A stretch of 64,000 nt of DNA from Cordylochernes scorpioides (Eukaryota > Arthropoda > Arachnida > Pseudoscorpiones > Chernetidae): assembly GCA_030710605.1 (NCBI GenBank), contig CP092865.1:141381282-141445281 (forward strand), written 5' to 3'. This document shows, in pieces, positions 54,253 through 64,000 of the stretch. The notes under the pieces were generated by a model. It was not told where the DNA came from. It searched no databases and worked only from the letters and a program-made list of their open reading frames with translations. Numbering within the stretch: the first letter of the stretch is position 1; every line of letters starts with the position of its first letter. Both the position numbers and the translations under genes were made by a program.

Positions 54253-54777
54253 TGTTACGACGCTTCTCAGCCGTCAATGTTTGCGTTCAAGGTTTCTAAG
54301 AGAACAATGTGAGTTCGTTTTGGATACAGCTTAGTACTATGGATTTATTACCAGATCTTTGAAAGGGATATAAGTAACTATACAGTAGAAGATTAACTTG
54401 CCTTCAATGTCCGCCACTAGAGGTTCCTCCTCGTCCTGCTCTTGTTAATCCACACCGTGTCGGGGCCCACCTCCTCTAGCCAACTTGCCGCGTCTGTTGT
54501 CCCGCCGTTCTCCCTGCTGCAGGTCCCGTTGTCATCAGACAAACTTCTTCCCTCCAGACTGCTATCTCTGCCAGACAGTCTTCTCGGCACACACCAATCC
54601 CCGGCAGCCGGCCGGCTTCCTTCACGGCGGCACCAGCTGGGCTCGGCTGATCCCTGCCTCTCGGCGACGCCAGCTGGACTGCTCGACTGTCTGCCACCCC
54701 CTCCTGGAATTTGTCAATCCACACTTCCCTGGGGGAGCCCCGGCATACCTTCTCTTGGCGTTCCCACTTCTTCCCAC
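54253..54777 (+). repeat. GC-rich LTR-like insertion, absent from copy A
   Basis: Starts TGTTACGACGC, a start seen in BEL-type LTRs, and is rich in C (CCGGCAGCCGGCCGG). Copy A has an unrelated AT-rich sequence of about 190 bp at this place (5990-6182). After it, both copies share TTATTTGTATTTAAAC. The short open frames in it have no recognisable domain. Confidence 0.5.
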
Positions 54778-55204
54778 TTATTTGTATTTAAACTTAAAAT
54801 GATGACGTCAAAATAAAAACCGAAAGAGTGGTCAGTTGGGGAAAGCTGCGGGCAGAGGGGAGGAAATAGCCGCCGCCCAGATGGGGCCCCACGTCCAGGG
54901 CTTTTTATAGACGACCCCTTTAACAGGACAGTTTTAGCAGGGGGTCAGAGCGGTGTGTGCTACAGTGTGTCCATCGGCAGACCGCTTCTGTCTCTCCCTG
55001 TCTCTCTTTCCATGTCTCGGTGATAGGCATCCAGGTTTGTGTCAGGTCCTCCACCTCTGTCCCTTGGGCTGTCTCCGACTAGCTCGGTGCTAACATCCAG
55101 CCCTACCTCTACTTCTTGTTGTCCGCGTGTGGGAAGAACATCAACACTCGCCTCACGTACACGACTGCCAGTTTATCCATACGTCGACAGGATCATTGGC
55201 AACA
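54778..55204 (+). repeat. Right part of the solo LTR (copy B)
   Basis: Matches 6183-6611 almost base for base, up to GGCAACA. The left part of the LTR is replaced by the insertion at 54253-54777. Confidence 0.55.
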
Positions 55205-55228
55205 ATATTACATATATTAACACAAAGC

Positions 55229-55904
55229 AATAACACGCCATCTATATATATAAAATAAAATGATTTAAAAGCGCGAATGTTTCTTTTATACATAAAACGA
55301 ACTTCTACTGTCCTTACTGCGATGAAAAAATATATTGGGAGGGCTTGGCTCATCAGTGGTGAACCCTCCCAGCGGTTTCGCCAATTTAATCCACCAGACC
55401 GCTTCTCAGAGCTCTAATTCTGTATTGGATCATTCTGCTCTTATATTCTACACTGAAGAATGGAATCCTAGAAATGGTGTTCAAGTAAACTATGGACATA
55501 AGCTTATAGGACAGTAGAATTACATTCAAATATTTGCTTCGAACAATGCTCTTCAGCAAACTATAAAGACAAGGCCAGTTAGGCATAAATTAACACAAAG
55601 CAATAACACGCCATCTATATATATAAAATAAAACGATTTAAAAGCGCGAATGTTTATTTTATACATAAAACGAACTTCTACTGTCCTTACTGCGATGAAA
55701 AAATATATTGGAAGGGCTTGGCTCATCAGTGGTGAACCCTCCCAGCGGTTTCGCCAATTTAATCCACCAGACCGCTTCTCAGAGCTCTAATACTGTATTG
55801 AATCATTCTGCTTTTCTGCCCTCCCAATATATTTTTTCATCGCAGTAAGGACAGTAGAAGTTCGTTTTATGTATAAAAGAAACATTCGCGCTTTTAAATC
55901 ATTT

Positions 55905-55952
<48 letters not shown>

Positions 55953-56310
55953 TTATTATTGCTTTGTGTTAATTTATGCCTAACTGGCCTTGTATTTATA
56001 GTTTGCTGAAGAGCTTTGCTCGAAGCAAATATTTGAATGTAATTCTACTGTCCTATAAGCTTATGTCCATAGTTTACTTGAACACCATTTCTAAGATTCC
56101 ATTCTTCAGTGTAGAATATAAAAGCAAAATGATCCAATACAGTATTAGAGCTCTGAGAAGCGGTCTGGTGGATTAAATTGGTGAAACCGCTGGGAGGGTT
56201 CACCACTGATGAGCCAAGCCCTCCCAATATATTTTTTCATCGCAGTAAGGACAGTAGAAGTTCGTTTTATGTATAAAACAAACATTCGCGCTTTTGAATC
56301 ATTTTATTTT
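55229..56310. mobile_element. Nested palindromic foldback element, copy B
   Basis: Same outer arms and inner palindrome as 6636-7700. The inner right arm has a longer AT run (about 55905-55950). Otherwise the order is unchanged. Confidence 0.75.
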
Positions 56311-56449
56311 AAATATTATATATATATGTCTTCATAAAAATCGAATTAGTAGAGAGAGGAGGTTTGCTCGGAAAATATTTTTTATCAAATATTCGTTTTT
56401 CTAACTTTCACTCGAGTAAAACCCAGGCGAAGCCGGATACATCCGCTAG
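56311..56449 (+). mobile_element. Helitron 3' end (copy B of 7701-7832)
   Basis: Ends CATCCGCTAG at 56449, followed by T. The sequence matches copy A. Confidence 0.6.
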
Positions 56450-56705
56450 TATATATACAGGTATACGTGTATATACATGTATACATTTGAGTACTAATGT
56501 ATACACGTGTACACATTAATTAATTGAGCTCTTATTTCAACTTGTTCTCTCAGGATGATAATGTGCACATTTGTAACATTTTTATTGAGCCATTTTAAAT
56601 GATAGAATGTGTACGCTCAAGTAACCTGAATTCACAATAAAATATAACGATAACACAGACAATCACAATGATACATAATTACTTATTGATGGTTATATTT
56701 TCAAA

Positions 56706-57643
56706 TATATTCTGAAAATTGCATTATCATCGTGAGTAATCAATTGATAGTAGAAGCTGAAATGGTTAAATGTGTATAAAACCTTTATATAAATAGCTTT
56801 AATATCACTAAAAATTGCATTATCATCGTGAGTAACTAATTGATAGTAGAAGCTGAAATAGTTTAATGTGTATAAAACCTTTATATAAATAGCTTTAATA
56901 TCACTAAAAATTGCATTATCATCGTGAGTAAATAATTGATAGTAGAAGCTGAAATAGTTTAATGTGTATAAAACCTTTATATAAAAGCTTTAATATCACT
57001 AAAAATTGCATTATCATCGTGAGTAATCAATTGATAGTAGAAGCTGAACTAGTTGAATGTATATGAAACCTTTATATAAAAAAATTTAATATCACTAAAT
57101 ATTGCATTGTCATCGTTAGTAATCAATTGATAGTAGAAGCTGAAATAATTGAATGTGTATAAAACCTTTATATAAATAGCTTTAATATCACTAAAAATTA
57201 CATTATCATCGTGAGTAATCAATTGATAGTAGAAGCTGAAATAGTTGAATGCATATAAAACCTTTATATAAAAAGTTTTAATATCACTAAAAGTTGCATT
57301 GCCATCGTGAATAATCAATTGATAGTAGAAGCTGAAATAGTTTAATGTGTATAAAACCTCTAGATCAAAGCTTTAATATCACTAAAAGTTGCATTACCAT
57401 CGTGATTAATCAATTGATAGTAGAAGCTGAAATAGTTGAATGTATTCAAAACCTTTAGATAAAAACTTTAATATCACTAAAAGTTGCATTGCCATCGTGA
57501 GTAATCAATTGATAGTAGAAGCTGAAATAGTTAAATGTATACAAAACCTTTAGATCAAAGCTTTAATATCACTAAAAGTTGCATTGCCATCGTGAGTAAG
57601 CAATTGATAGTAGAAGCTGAAATAGTTGAATGTATATGAAACC
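56706..57643. repeat. 96-bp satellite array, copy B
   Basis: About ten monomers, one more than in copy A (8095-8929): an extra TTATATAAATAG-type monomer near 56880-56980. The last monomer and the BEL-1 junction are the same as in copy A. Confidence 0.92.
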
Positions 57644-58134
57644 TGTTGTAGATAAATTATAAAAATAACTTTGACTTGTGCTTAATTAATAGGTAGAAAA
57701 TCTTTCTTTTGATAAATAATCTTCAAGATAATAAACTTAGTGATAATCAAACTTATAGATAAAAAAATTGTTGGTATTCAAACTTTTAGATAAAAAACAT
57801 AGATGTAATAAAACTTATCGGTAAATAAGAACACTATTTATAAACATTTTGGTAGAAAAATTTGCTTAAATATATGTTCAAAATAGTGTAACTTAACTTG
57901 GATAATTTAAGATTGACATTGGATTAAATTTAGGTACTTTAATTAAAACATAAGGATTAAATATGAAAATGTTTGACGCGCGTTTAAATGGCGTCGCTTT
58001 TCTTCTTGATAAAAGTTCTACTGCCTCTTTTTTCCGCCGCGCATGCGCACCACACGGATTCCTCGTCACCAACTACGGAGGCACACCACTTCTCACCGGC
58101 GGTGGCGCCGCCAGGGGAGCTTAGCTAGATTTGG

Positions 58135-58906
58135 TCAATCTAGCCTCTCCATACTCCCGGCCGGGCCTGTGGTTAGGGTCAAATCACTCTGGACAGGCAA
58201 AACAGCTACCTTGTTCACTGGACGACGAAGTAGTCCTTTACCTGTACGCAATTCTACAGTTCTGACCAGCATATCTGGACCGTGGAAGGTTTTTGATACT
58301 CTACCAAATATCCATGAAGAAGAACTGATGCTTTGTTCCATGATCAAGACTAAATCTCCAATTTTTACATTTGGTTTGGCTGATTTCCACTTTCCTCTTT
58401 TCTGGAGATTTATGACATATTCTTTTTTTCCAACGCAAAATTATTATTTTTTAATTCTTGGATATGTTTCCATCTTGCAGATAGGTAATACTTAAATTTG
58501 CTTGCTGGTTGTCTGTTTCTGGTAAGTTAGATGTGCTTGGGACTGAAAGGAAATGTGCTGGAGTTATAGCTTCAAGATCATTAGGATCTTCACTTAAGGG
58601 GGTTAATGGTCTTTGATTTAGTGTTGCTTCAATCTGGGTGAGAAATGTTGTGAGTTCTTCAAAGGTTAACAGTGATGATCCAATAACTTTCTTGAGTATC
58701 ATTTTTACAGATTTTATGTTTGATTCCCAGATTCCCCCAAAATGGGGTGCATGGGGAGGCATAAAATGCCAATTAATCTCTGAATATGTTATGTAATCTT
58801 GTATTTCAGAAGCATGTAGCAATGCATATTGTTCATTGAGAAATTTAGCTGCTTCTTTAAAATTGGTTCTATTGTCAGAATATATATATCTGAAGGAGTA
58901 CCTCAT
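58135..58906 (-). pseudogene. BEL-1B pol: integrase end and C-terminal domain
   Basis: Same content as 9421-10192. The start reads YIYSDNRTNF, closer to the family SDNGTNF than the SDTRTNF of copy A. It keeps the shared TGA and the extra TA at the junction. Confidence 0.83.
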
Positions 58907-59871
58907 CTTGATGTGAATCTTCTTAATGCTGCGATAAATGAACCAGTTGAAAGATCTGACACTAAATCAAGATGAAGCGCTTTAGTTGCTTGAGGAAATT
59001 GTTCTTGTTCATCCTGAGCCAATGTTTTCAAGGCCTTTATAGCTAGGTATGGTGCAATGGTTGTGCCGTAAGTCACTGTTGCTAATTGGTATTCTTTGAT
59101 TGGTTCGTTAGGAGATGCTCGCCATAGAATTCTTTGAAAACAACAATCAGCTGGTTTCAACCTTATTTGCCGGTACATTTTCTCTATGTCAGCAGTAAGT
59201 GCTATTAAATAGGTTCTGAACTTTATCAAAATGTTAAAGATATCTTCTTGTAGTTTAGGACCACAATAAAGTAAGTCATTTAATGATAATCCTGTGCTTG
59301 TCTTTGCCGATGCATCGTACACCACCCTGAGTTTTGTTGTTGTACTTTGATCTCTTAATACTGCATGATACGACATATAATATACTTGATGAGATGGTTG
59401 CTCTGGTTCAATTTCATTGATAACTTCCATATGGCCAAGATTTATATATTCCTGCATGAATTCTCTCACATGTTGTGAATATACCTGGTTTCGTTGGAAG
59501 CGTCTTTCCAAAGAAAGGAATCTTCTTAAGGCTTGAGATTTTGAATCTCCTAATTGATAATTCATTTTATTATAGTTAAGCCTAAATGGCAACGAAACTA
59601 CATATCTCCCTTTTTCATCTCTGATTGTTGTAGTTCTAAATATATTCTCACATTCTAATTCTTCTGTGTTCATTTCTTCCTTGTGCGTAGGAATGCTTTC
59701 CGTATCCCAAACTTTTTTAACAATATCATCTAGTTCAGCTGAAGAATGATTAACATGTATTTGTTGAATGGATGTGCTAGTAGTGTTATTGGGCATACTT
59801 GAACTACCTGAAATGATCCAACCTAACTTTGAATTCATAGCTGAGGGTGCATCTCTTGGACCCTTAATCAA
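58903..59871 (-). pseudogene. BEL-1B pol: RT fused to integrase
   Basis: 322 residues, as in copy A with about ten amino-acid differences, for example TADIEKMYRQI (copy A TADIDKMYRQI) and RVVYDASAKT (copy A RVVFDASAKT). It has the same junction ATKAL/HLDLVSDL, which removes the polymerase active site and RNase H. Confidence 0.87.
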
Positions 59872-59878
59872 ACCTGGT

Positions 59879-60430
59879 TCAATAAGATATATCTAAATAT
59901 AAATCAGCTCCTATAATTATATCTATAGGTCTAGGAATATAAAATTCAGGATCAGCAAGTTTCAAATTATTTAAATGAGGCCAAACTGGGTTATGCGTAT
60001 AAAAATTAGGTATTTTATTAGATAAGTCTTTAACAATTAGAGCTTTAGTTTCAAACTTGAAATGATCATAAATGGAAGAAAGTTTTATCTTTATTATCTT
60101 ATTAACTTGTAATTGCATGGTTGAATTAAATCCTGTAATTTTTACTTTTGTATGTTATTGAGTTATATTTAATTTGTCTGCAAGTGTCTTAGTTATTAAT
60201 GATTTTTGAGCACCCGAATCAATCAGGGCTCGGCACATTAGCTCATCATTATTTGAGTTAAAAACTTTTATTAAGGCTGTAGAGAGAAAAATATTTGTTT
60301 CTAAGATTGAAGTATTGTTAGATAGAACTGTGTGGTTTACTGTCTGATGCTGGTTTTGTTCTTTACTTGTATTAGCTTGATGTTCGGTAGTTGAAATAGG
60401 ACCTTGCCGTCTTTGATAATTAATTATCAC
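59879..60430 (-). pseudogene. BEL-1B gag end and protease
   Basis: The frame 60430-60155 keeps the last gag residues and IDSGAQKSLITK. The frame 60118-59879 has the protease end (PIDIIIGADLYLDI). The first few residues of the 91-residue frame come from the neighbouring Penelope-like element, not from gag. Confidence 0.8.
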
Positions 60431-61633
60431 AGTGATAAGAAACGAGAATATACATATTTCAAGAAAGAAATGAACAGGATGTACAAAAGCAATATGATAT
60501 CAAACGATGAATTTAAATTATTCATATCTAATTTAGACTCTGAAAGTTATATATACGGAAAACCTAAAGTTCACAAGCAAGGGATCCCATTAAGACCAAT
60601 AGTAGCCTATCACAGCTCACCACTAGCACCAATAGCCAAGTATGTTACAATATTTTTACAATCATTAATTAAGAATAACGTATTTCCAATGTCAATAGCA
60701 AATATTCCAACATTCATTACTGAAATAGCCAATTACAATTATCAGAGAGATCATATTTTAGTATCATTCGACGTAGAGGCCTTATATCCCAGTCTCCCCC
60801 ATAACTTAATAATTGAAACTACTAAAACCTTTTTAAATAACAATATGATAGACTCTAAAACAATAGATAAAATAATAGATTTAATTACATTATGTCTTAA
60901 AGTTAACATATTCACTTTTGACCAAAAACAATATAAACAAATCAAGGGTTCCCCTATGGGAAGCCCATTATCAACTCCATTAGCCGAAATAGTTATGAGA
61001 GAAATAGACAATTGGATAACATCATCATATCCAGCAGACATCATATTATACAGACGATATATAGATGATATATTTTGCATTTGTACAGAAAAAAAGATTC
61101 CCAACATCTTAGCCTCACTCAACAATTATAACAATAGCTTACGTTTCACTATAGAAAAAGAAGATAATTGCACATTGCCATTTTTAGATATTAAAATAAT
61201 TAAAATAGACAATAGATTGCAAACAACAGTTTACTCCAAACCTTCATTCACCCCCAATTATATAAAATTTTATTCATTCTGCCCCATTAGTCATAAAATT
61301 AACACAGTGAAAACATTAACTAAAAGAATTTATACTCATTGTTCTTTAAATCAATACAAAACGCAAGAAACGCAAACCGTTATCAATAATTTGACATCAG
61401 CTGGTTATCCCAAAACATTTATTTTAAAACATTTCTATCAGGCACAGGTCACATCTAACATGTCAGCACAAAAAACTAAAATATATAGGCAGAATTGTTA
61501 CATCCCATATTCCCCGAAATCCATCCACATTTCTAGAACACTAGATAAATATGGAATAAAAACCTTTTATAGCAACTCTCCCAACTTATCAGATATCTTA
61601 AGAAACCCGATTACAAAAAAACAGGCAAACTGA
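60425..61633 (+). pseudogene. PLE reverse transcriptase, 5' truncated
   Basis: An open frame of about 400 residues. Its first few residues (from 60404) come from BEL-1 sequence, so the true start is lost. Motifs, numbered from 60404: YGKPKVHK (51-58), PLRPIV, SFDVEALYPS (121-130, catalytic Asp), KGSPMGSPLS (181-190) and RYIDDIF (218-224, active site YIDD). These are the Penelope family RT motifs. The frame ends at TGA 61633 after a run of seven A, where a one-base change cuts it from the endonuclease. The RT would copy the RNA at a nicked target. Confidence 0.9.
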
Positions 61634-61970
61634 ATATATATCAAGCAGAAAAGAGGTAATTTATTCTATAGAATGTAATAATTGTAATGCCAAATATGTA
61701 GGAGAAACGGGAAGAAAATTGCATAATAGAATCATTGAACACAGAAGAAACATAAACAGAAATGACCCATTATCATTAATAGTACAGCACTCCAATTCAA
61801 CAGGACACACATTTAACTTAAATGAACCTAAAGTACATTATAACAATATTAATAATAAATTTCAAAGATTAATAATTGAAGCAATAGTGTCCAAACAATA
61901 TAACAGTATAAATCGCAGAATTGATTTACCAGAAGCATATAATTCAATAGACTTAAATAAAATAAGATAA
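61622..61970 (+). pseudogene. PLE GIY-YIG endonuclease domain
   Basis: In the +1 frame after the A-run: EVIYSIECNNCNAKYVGETG, then RIIEHRRN and a long helix ending with IDLNKIR and TAA at 61968. VIYSIE and KYVGETG stand for the GIY and YIG strands. The Cys pair between them is typical of Penelope. The domain makes the nick for insertion. The frameshift against RT breaks the fusion protein; otherwise the domain is complete. Confidence 0.85.
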
Positions 61971-62106
61971 AAATAATTCATTCACAGTATAAGACATCAC
62001 ATGTCTGATGGGATACCTTGCAAATTGAAATGCACGTGTATCGTGGATATGCACGTTAAATTTAAATATAAATATTATTTCAAACTAGTTGGATTATTGT
62101 TTATTA

Positions 62107-62140
62107 AATCCTGTAGAAGGGCGTATGTGCCCGAAAGCTC
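62107..62140 (+). other. GAAG-stem-CGAAA hairpin motif in the PLE 3' region
   Basis: CTGTAGAAGGGCGTATGTG followed by CCCGAAAGCTCG. The stem GGGC/GCCC is flanked by GAAG and GAAAGC. The layout recalls the centre of a hammerhead ribozyme (CUGAUGA-stem-GAAA), but CUGAUGA is not intact. PLEs are known to carry hammerhead motifs. Confidence 0.4.
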
Positions 62141-62378
62141 GAATATATTTGTTTTAATAAAGAAACGCAGCCCTTGATGCTTTGTTTTATTCATATATAT
62201 TCTTAGATATATAAACATTTTATAAAAAGATAAGTTAATAAATAAATACTTAGTTCAGTTGCATTCTGCGTGATCAAATAGGCACAAAGAACAACATAAA
62301 CAACATGGTGGCAGCGGAAAAATGAGTACTTTTTCAAATAAATATATTTTTAACAAATATTAGTGAAAAAAAGAAAAC

Positions 62379-62875
62379 ATGGACTTTGTTAGGCCTAGTG
62401 AACTCGCCTTGCACGGAAATGTAGCGGAAAATTGGCGAAGGTTCAAACAGCGATTAATGCTTTATCTTGAAGCAACACAGAAAAAGCCACAAAGCCTGAT
62501 AAACTGAAAGTTGCCATTTTATTAAATTTTATTGGCGAAGAAGCCTTGGAAGTTTTCAACACATTTCATTTAAAAGAAGATGAAGCAGAAATTTTCGATC
62601 TTGTAATAAACAAATTTGATTATTTTTGCGAGCCTAAAAAGAACGTCATTTTTGAAAGATTCAAATTTTTTTCAGCGACCCAGAAGGATGGTGAATCCAT
62701 CGAAAGTTTTATAACAGAACTAAAAGTATTATCCACATCATGTGAATTTGAATCACAAAAGGAAAGTTTAATTAGGGATCGCATTGTGTATGGAATACAA
62801 GACAAGGCTTTGCAGGAACGCCTCTTAAGAGAACCCAATTTAACTCTTCTCAAAGCCATTGAAATGTGCAAAACA
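62379..62875 (+). pseudogene. gag: Gypsy-2B gag, first part
   Basis: ATG at 62379 as in copy A. The A-run frameshift near 62485 is shared. From there the frame 62546-62875 is open (NKFDYFCEPKKNVIFERF, ESIESFITELKVLSTS), whereas copy A lost one T here. Capsid-type helices. The last codons in the computed frame come from the Helitron. Confidence 0.8.
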
Positions 62876-63439
62876 TCTACTTATATATTTGCCTTATTCT
62901 GTCTGTTTGTTTGTCTGTTTGTCTGTTTATCTGTTTGTCTGTTTGTCTGAAGCTCACGGATAGAATGCGCGCTCATTGGCTGCAAGGGATCACGTGTCCT
63001 CCCTGCCCCCCTCTAGACAACCCTGTTATTCAAAAACCATACATCCAATCGCCATGAAATTCTGGGATATTATTAGGTATATCCCCGGAAAGGTTTTCGA
63101 AAAATAATTTCTTGAATATCTTGAATATCCTTAGAGTTATTTGCAGAATTGTAGATATAACTCGCAAGCAGCGCCGCCAGACGGTGATAGGCTTAACTTG
63201 CTGCTCCACCCCTGTTGACCTTGGGTCGTCGTGTGAGTCACAGCATGATGCAACAAAAAACACTCTCTCTGGGGATTGCCTCTGTAAGTTTGCCTCTCTA
63301 GACAACCCTGTTATCAGCTGTGTGATACATCCACCTGTCTATACAGACCACCCTGTTAATAGCGACCACCCAAGTCAACGTTTTTAAAATATATTCGCAC
63401 TCGGGTAAACCCCGGGCGTTGCCCGGGCCATTCGTCTAG
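62876..63439 (+). mobile_element. Non-autonomous Helitron in Gypsy-2B gag
   Basis: Same TC...CTAG ends and same insertion site as 15550-16114, with a few single-base differences and one indel near 63195. Confidence 0.88.
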
Positions 63440-64000
63440 TATGAAATAAGCAAGCAACAGATCAAGATCATGCAGAACAACCAGAACATCTGTCAAATAA
63501 GAAAATATGAAAAGAAACACAGTCCAAAACAAAATCAAGAATCTGAAAAAGAATTCAAATGCCAAAGGTGTGGGAAGTCTCACAGAGCAAAAAATTTTCC
63601 TGCATGGGGTAAAAGATGCTCCAAATGCAAAAATATGAATCATTTTGCAGCTTTCTGTAAAAGTTCAGCTATCAGAAGTCTGAATGATGAAAAAGAAGAA
63701 ACTGTATGGTCAATACATGAAGCAAAAGTAGTCCATACTTTAGAATGGAAAAAATCCATCATAGTGAATGGAAAGGAAATATGTTTCACAAGTTGGACTC
63801 TGGAGCAGAAGTAAATGTTTTGCCATACACATTCACCAGACAAATGGAAGGTTTGGAAATATTTCTGACTAACCGAAAGCTAACATCATATACAGGACAT
63901 GAAATCAAGATAAAAGGAATTGCCACACTAAATTGCAAAACTAAAAATAAGACGGAAAATCTAGAATTTTTCATTGCTGATGGATACTATCAACCAATTT
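63440..64000 (+). pseudogene. Gypsy-2B nucleocapsid and protease start
   Basis: The frame 63470-63814 has CQRCGKSHRAKNF and CSKCKNMNHFAAFC. The following frame starts the protease (LDSGAEVNVLPY) and runs off the window. It is practically the same as copy A. Confidence 0.82.

Larger units (their letters stand above)
57644..60422 (-). mobile_element. BEL-1, copy B, truncated by a Penelope-like element
   Basis: Left LTR 57644-58151, then integrase end, RT fusion and protease as in copy A. The sequence stops matching at 60422, inside gag. The rest of gag, the 5' LTR and the satellite behind it are missing. It is dead for lack of a 5' LTR and primer site. Confidence 0.9.
60423..62198 (+). mobile_element. 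Penelope-like element (PLE), 5' truncated
   Basis: About 1.78 kb with RT and GIY-YIG endonuclease parts in order, then a 3' region with a hairpin motif (about 62107-62140) and an AT-rich end. No target duplication is seen. The left flank is BEL-1 gag and the right flank is the Gypsy-2 LTR from its TTCTTAGATATA onward. In copy A these two places are about 3.2 kb apart. Confidence 0.88.
62199..64000 (+). mobile_element. Gypsy-2, copy B (5' LTR cut, 3' part outside window)
   Basis: It resumes inside the 5' LTR (from TTCTTAGATATATAAAC), keeps the primer-binding region (TGGTGGCAGCGG, 62306) and continues through gag, the Helitron, nucleocapsid and protease start to the window end. Apart from single-base changes it follows 14874-16675. 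Confidence 0.92.

Noticed and set aside
61980-62040. CTGATGGG ... GAAATGC after the PLE endonuclease as a hammerhead ribozyme
   Set aside because: It has CTGATG and GAAA, but I could not pair a stem II between them or find the third stem. The motif at 62107 is the better candidate.

Overview
The window is a stretch of AT-rich, transposon-dense animal DNA. There is no bacterial-style gene layout: no operons and no ribosome binding sites. The mobile elements are two Ty3/gypsy families, three BEL/Pao elements, a Penelope-like element with a GIY-YIG endonuclease domain, Helitrons with TC...CTAG ends, a mariner with TA-flanked inverted ends, tRNA-derived SINEs and foldback elements. This mix is typical of arthropods. 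A chelicerate-like genome is my guess, but the sequence does not prove a taxon. I see no full-length intact transposon gene set. The only candidate host coding sequence is a 104-nt transmembrane exon, present twice, and a possible matching last exon.

Layout. Positions 1-16.7k ('copy A') hold the 3' part of Gypsy-1, Helitrons, a small TA-flanked MITE, the candidate exon, a solo LTR, a nested palindrome, a 96-bp satellite, BEL-1, more satellite and the start of Gypsy-2. From 14.8k to 23.0k Gypsy-2 carries a Helitron inside gag and BEL-3 inside its 3' LTR; the whole stack sits in the satellite. From 23.0k to 28.1k there is satellite DNA interrupted by five 353-bp tandem units, each with a tRNA-like core. 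From 28.1k to 35.8k come a solo LTR, a palindrome with the same tRNA-like core, a G-rich patch, a Helitron with a tRNA-Gly-like sequence, another palindrome, BEL-2, a Helitron tail, a LINE fragment and satellite running into a 100-N gap (35787-35886).

Right of the gap come a palindrome made of Penelope-type tails, a dead mariner, Helitrons with a second tRNA-Gly-like sequence, the possible last exon, a SINE inside a palindrome, and an LTR element with an almost non-coding interior (41.3k-46.6k). From 46.7k to the end ('copy B') the order of copy A repeats: Gypsy-1 (here complete, with an ATTTT target duplication), hairpin, Helitrons, MITE, exon, palindrome, satellite, BEL-1 and Gypsy-2. The main difference is that half of BEL-1, the following satellite and the start of Gypsy-2 are replaced by a Penelope-like element.

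The simplest reading is that copies A and B are one locus seen twice. They could be two haplotypes joined head to tail across the gap, or a true duplication with a period of about 48.3 kb. No pathway can be assembled from these genes. The window records successive insertions, deletions and rearrangements, with three recurring themes: tRNA-like sequences at the centres of palindromes, BEL derivatives that keep gag or RT pieces while losing other catalytic parts, and a short GAAG-stem-CGAAA hairpin at several repeat tails.
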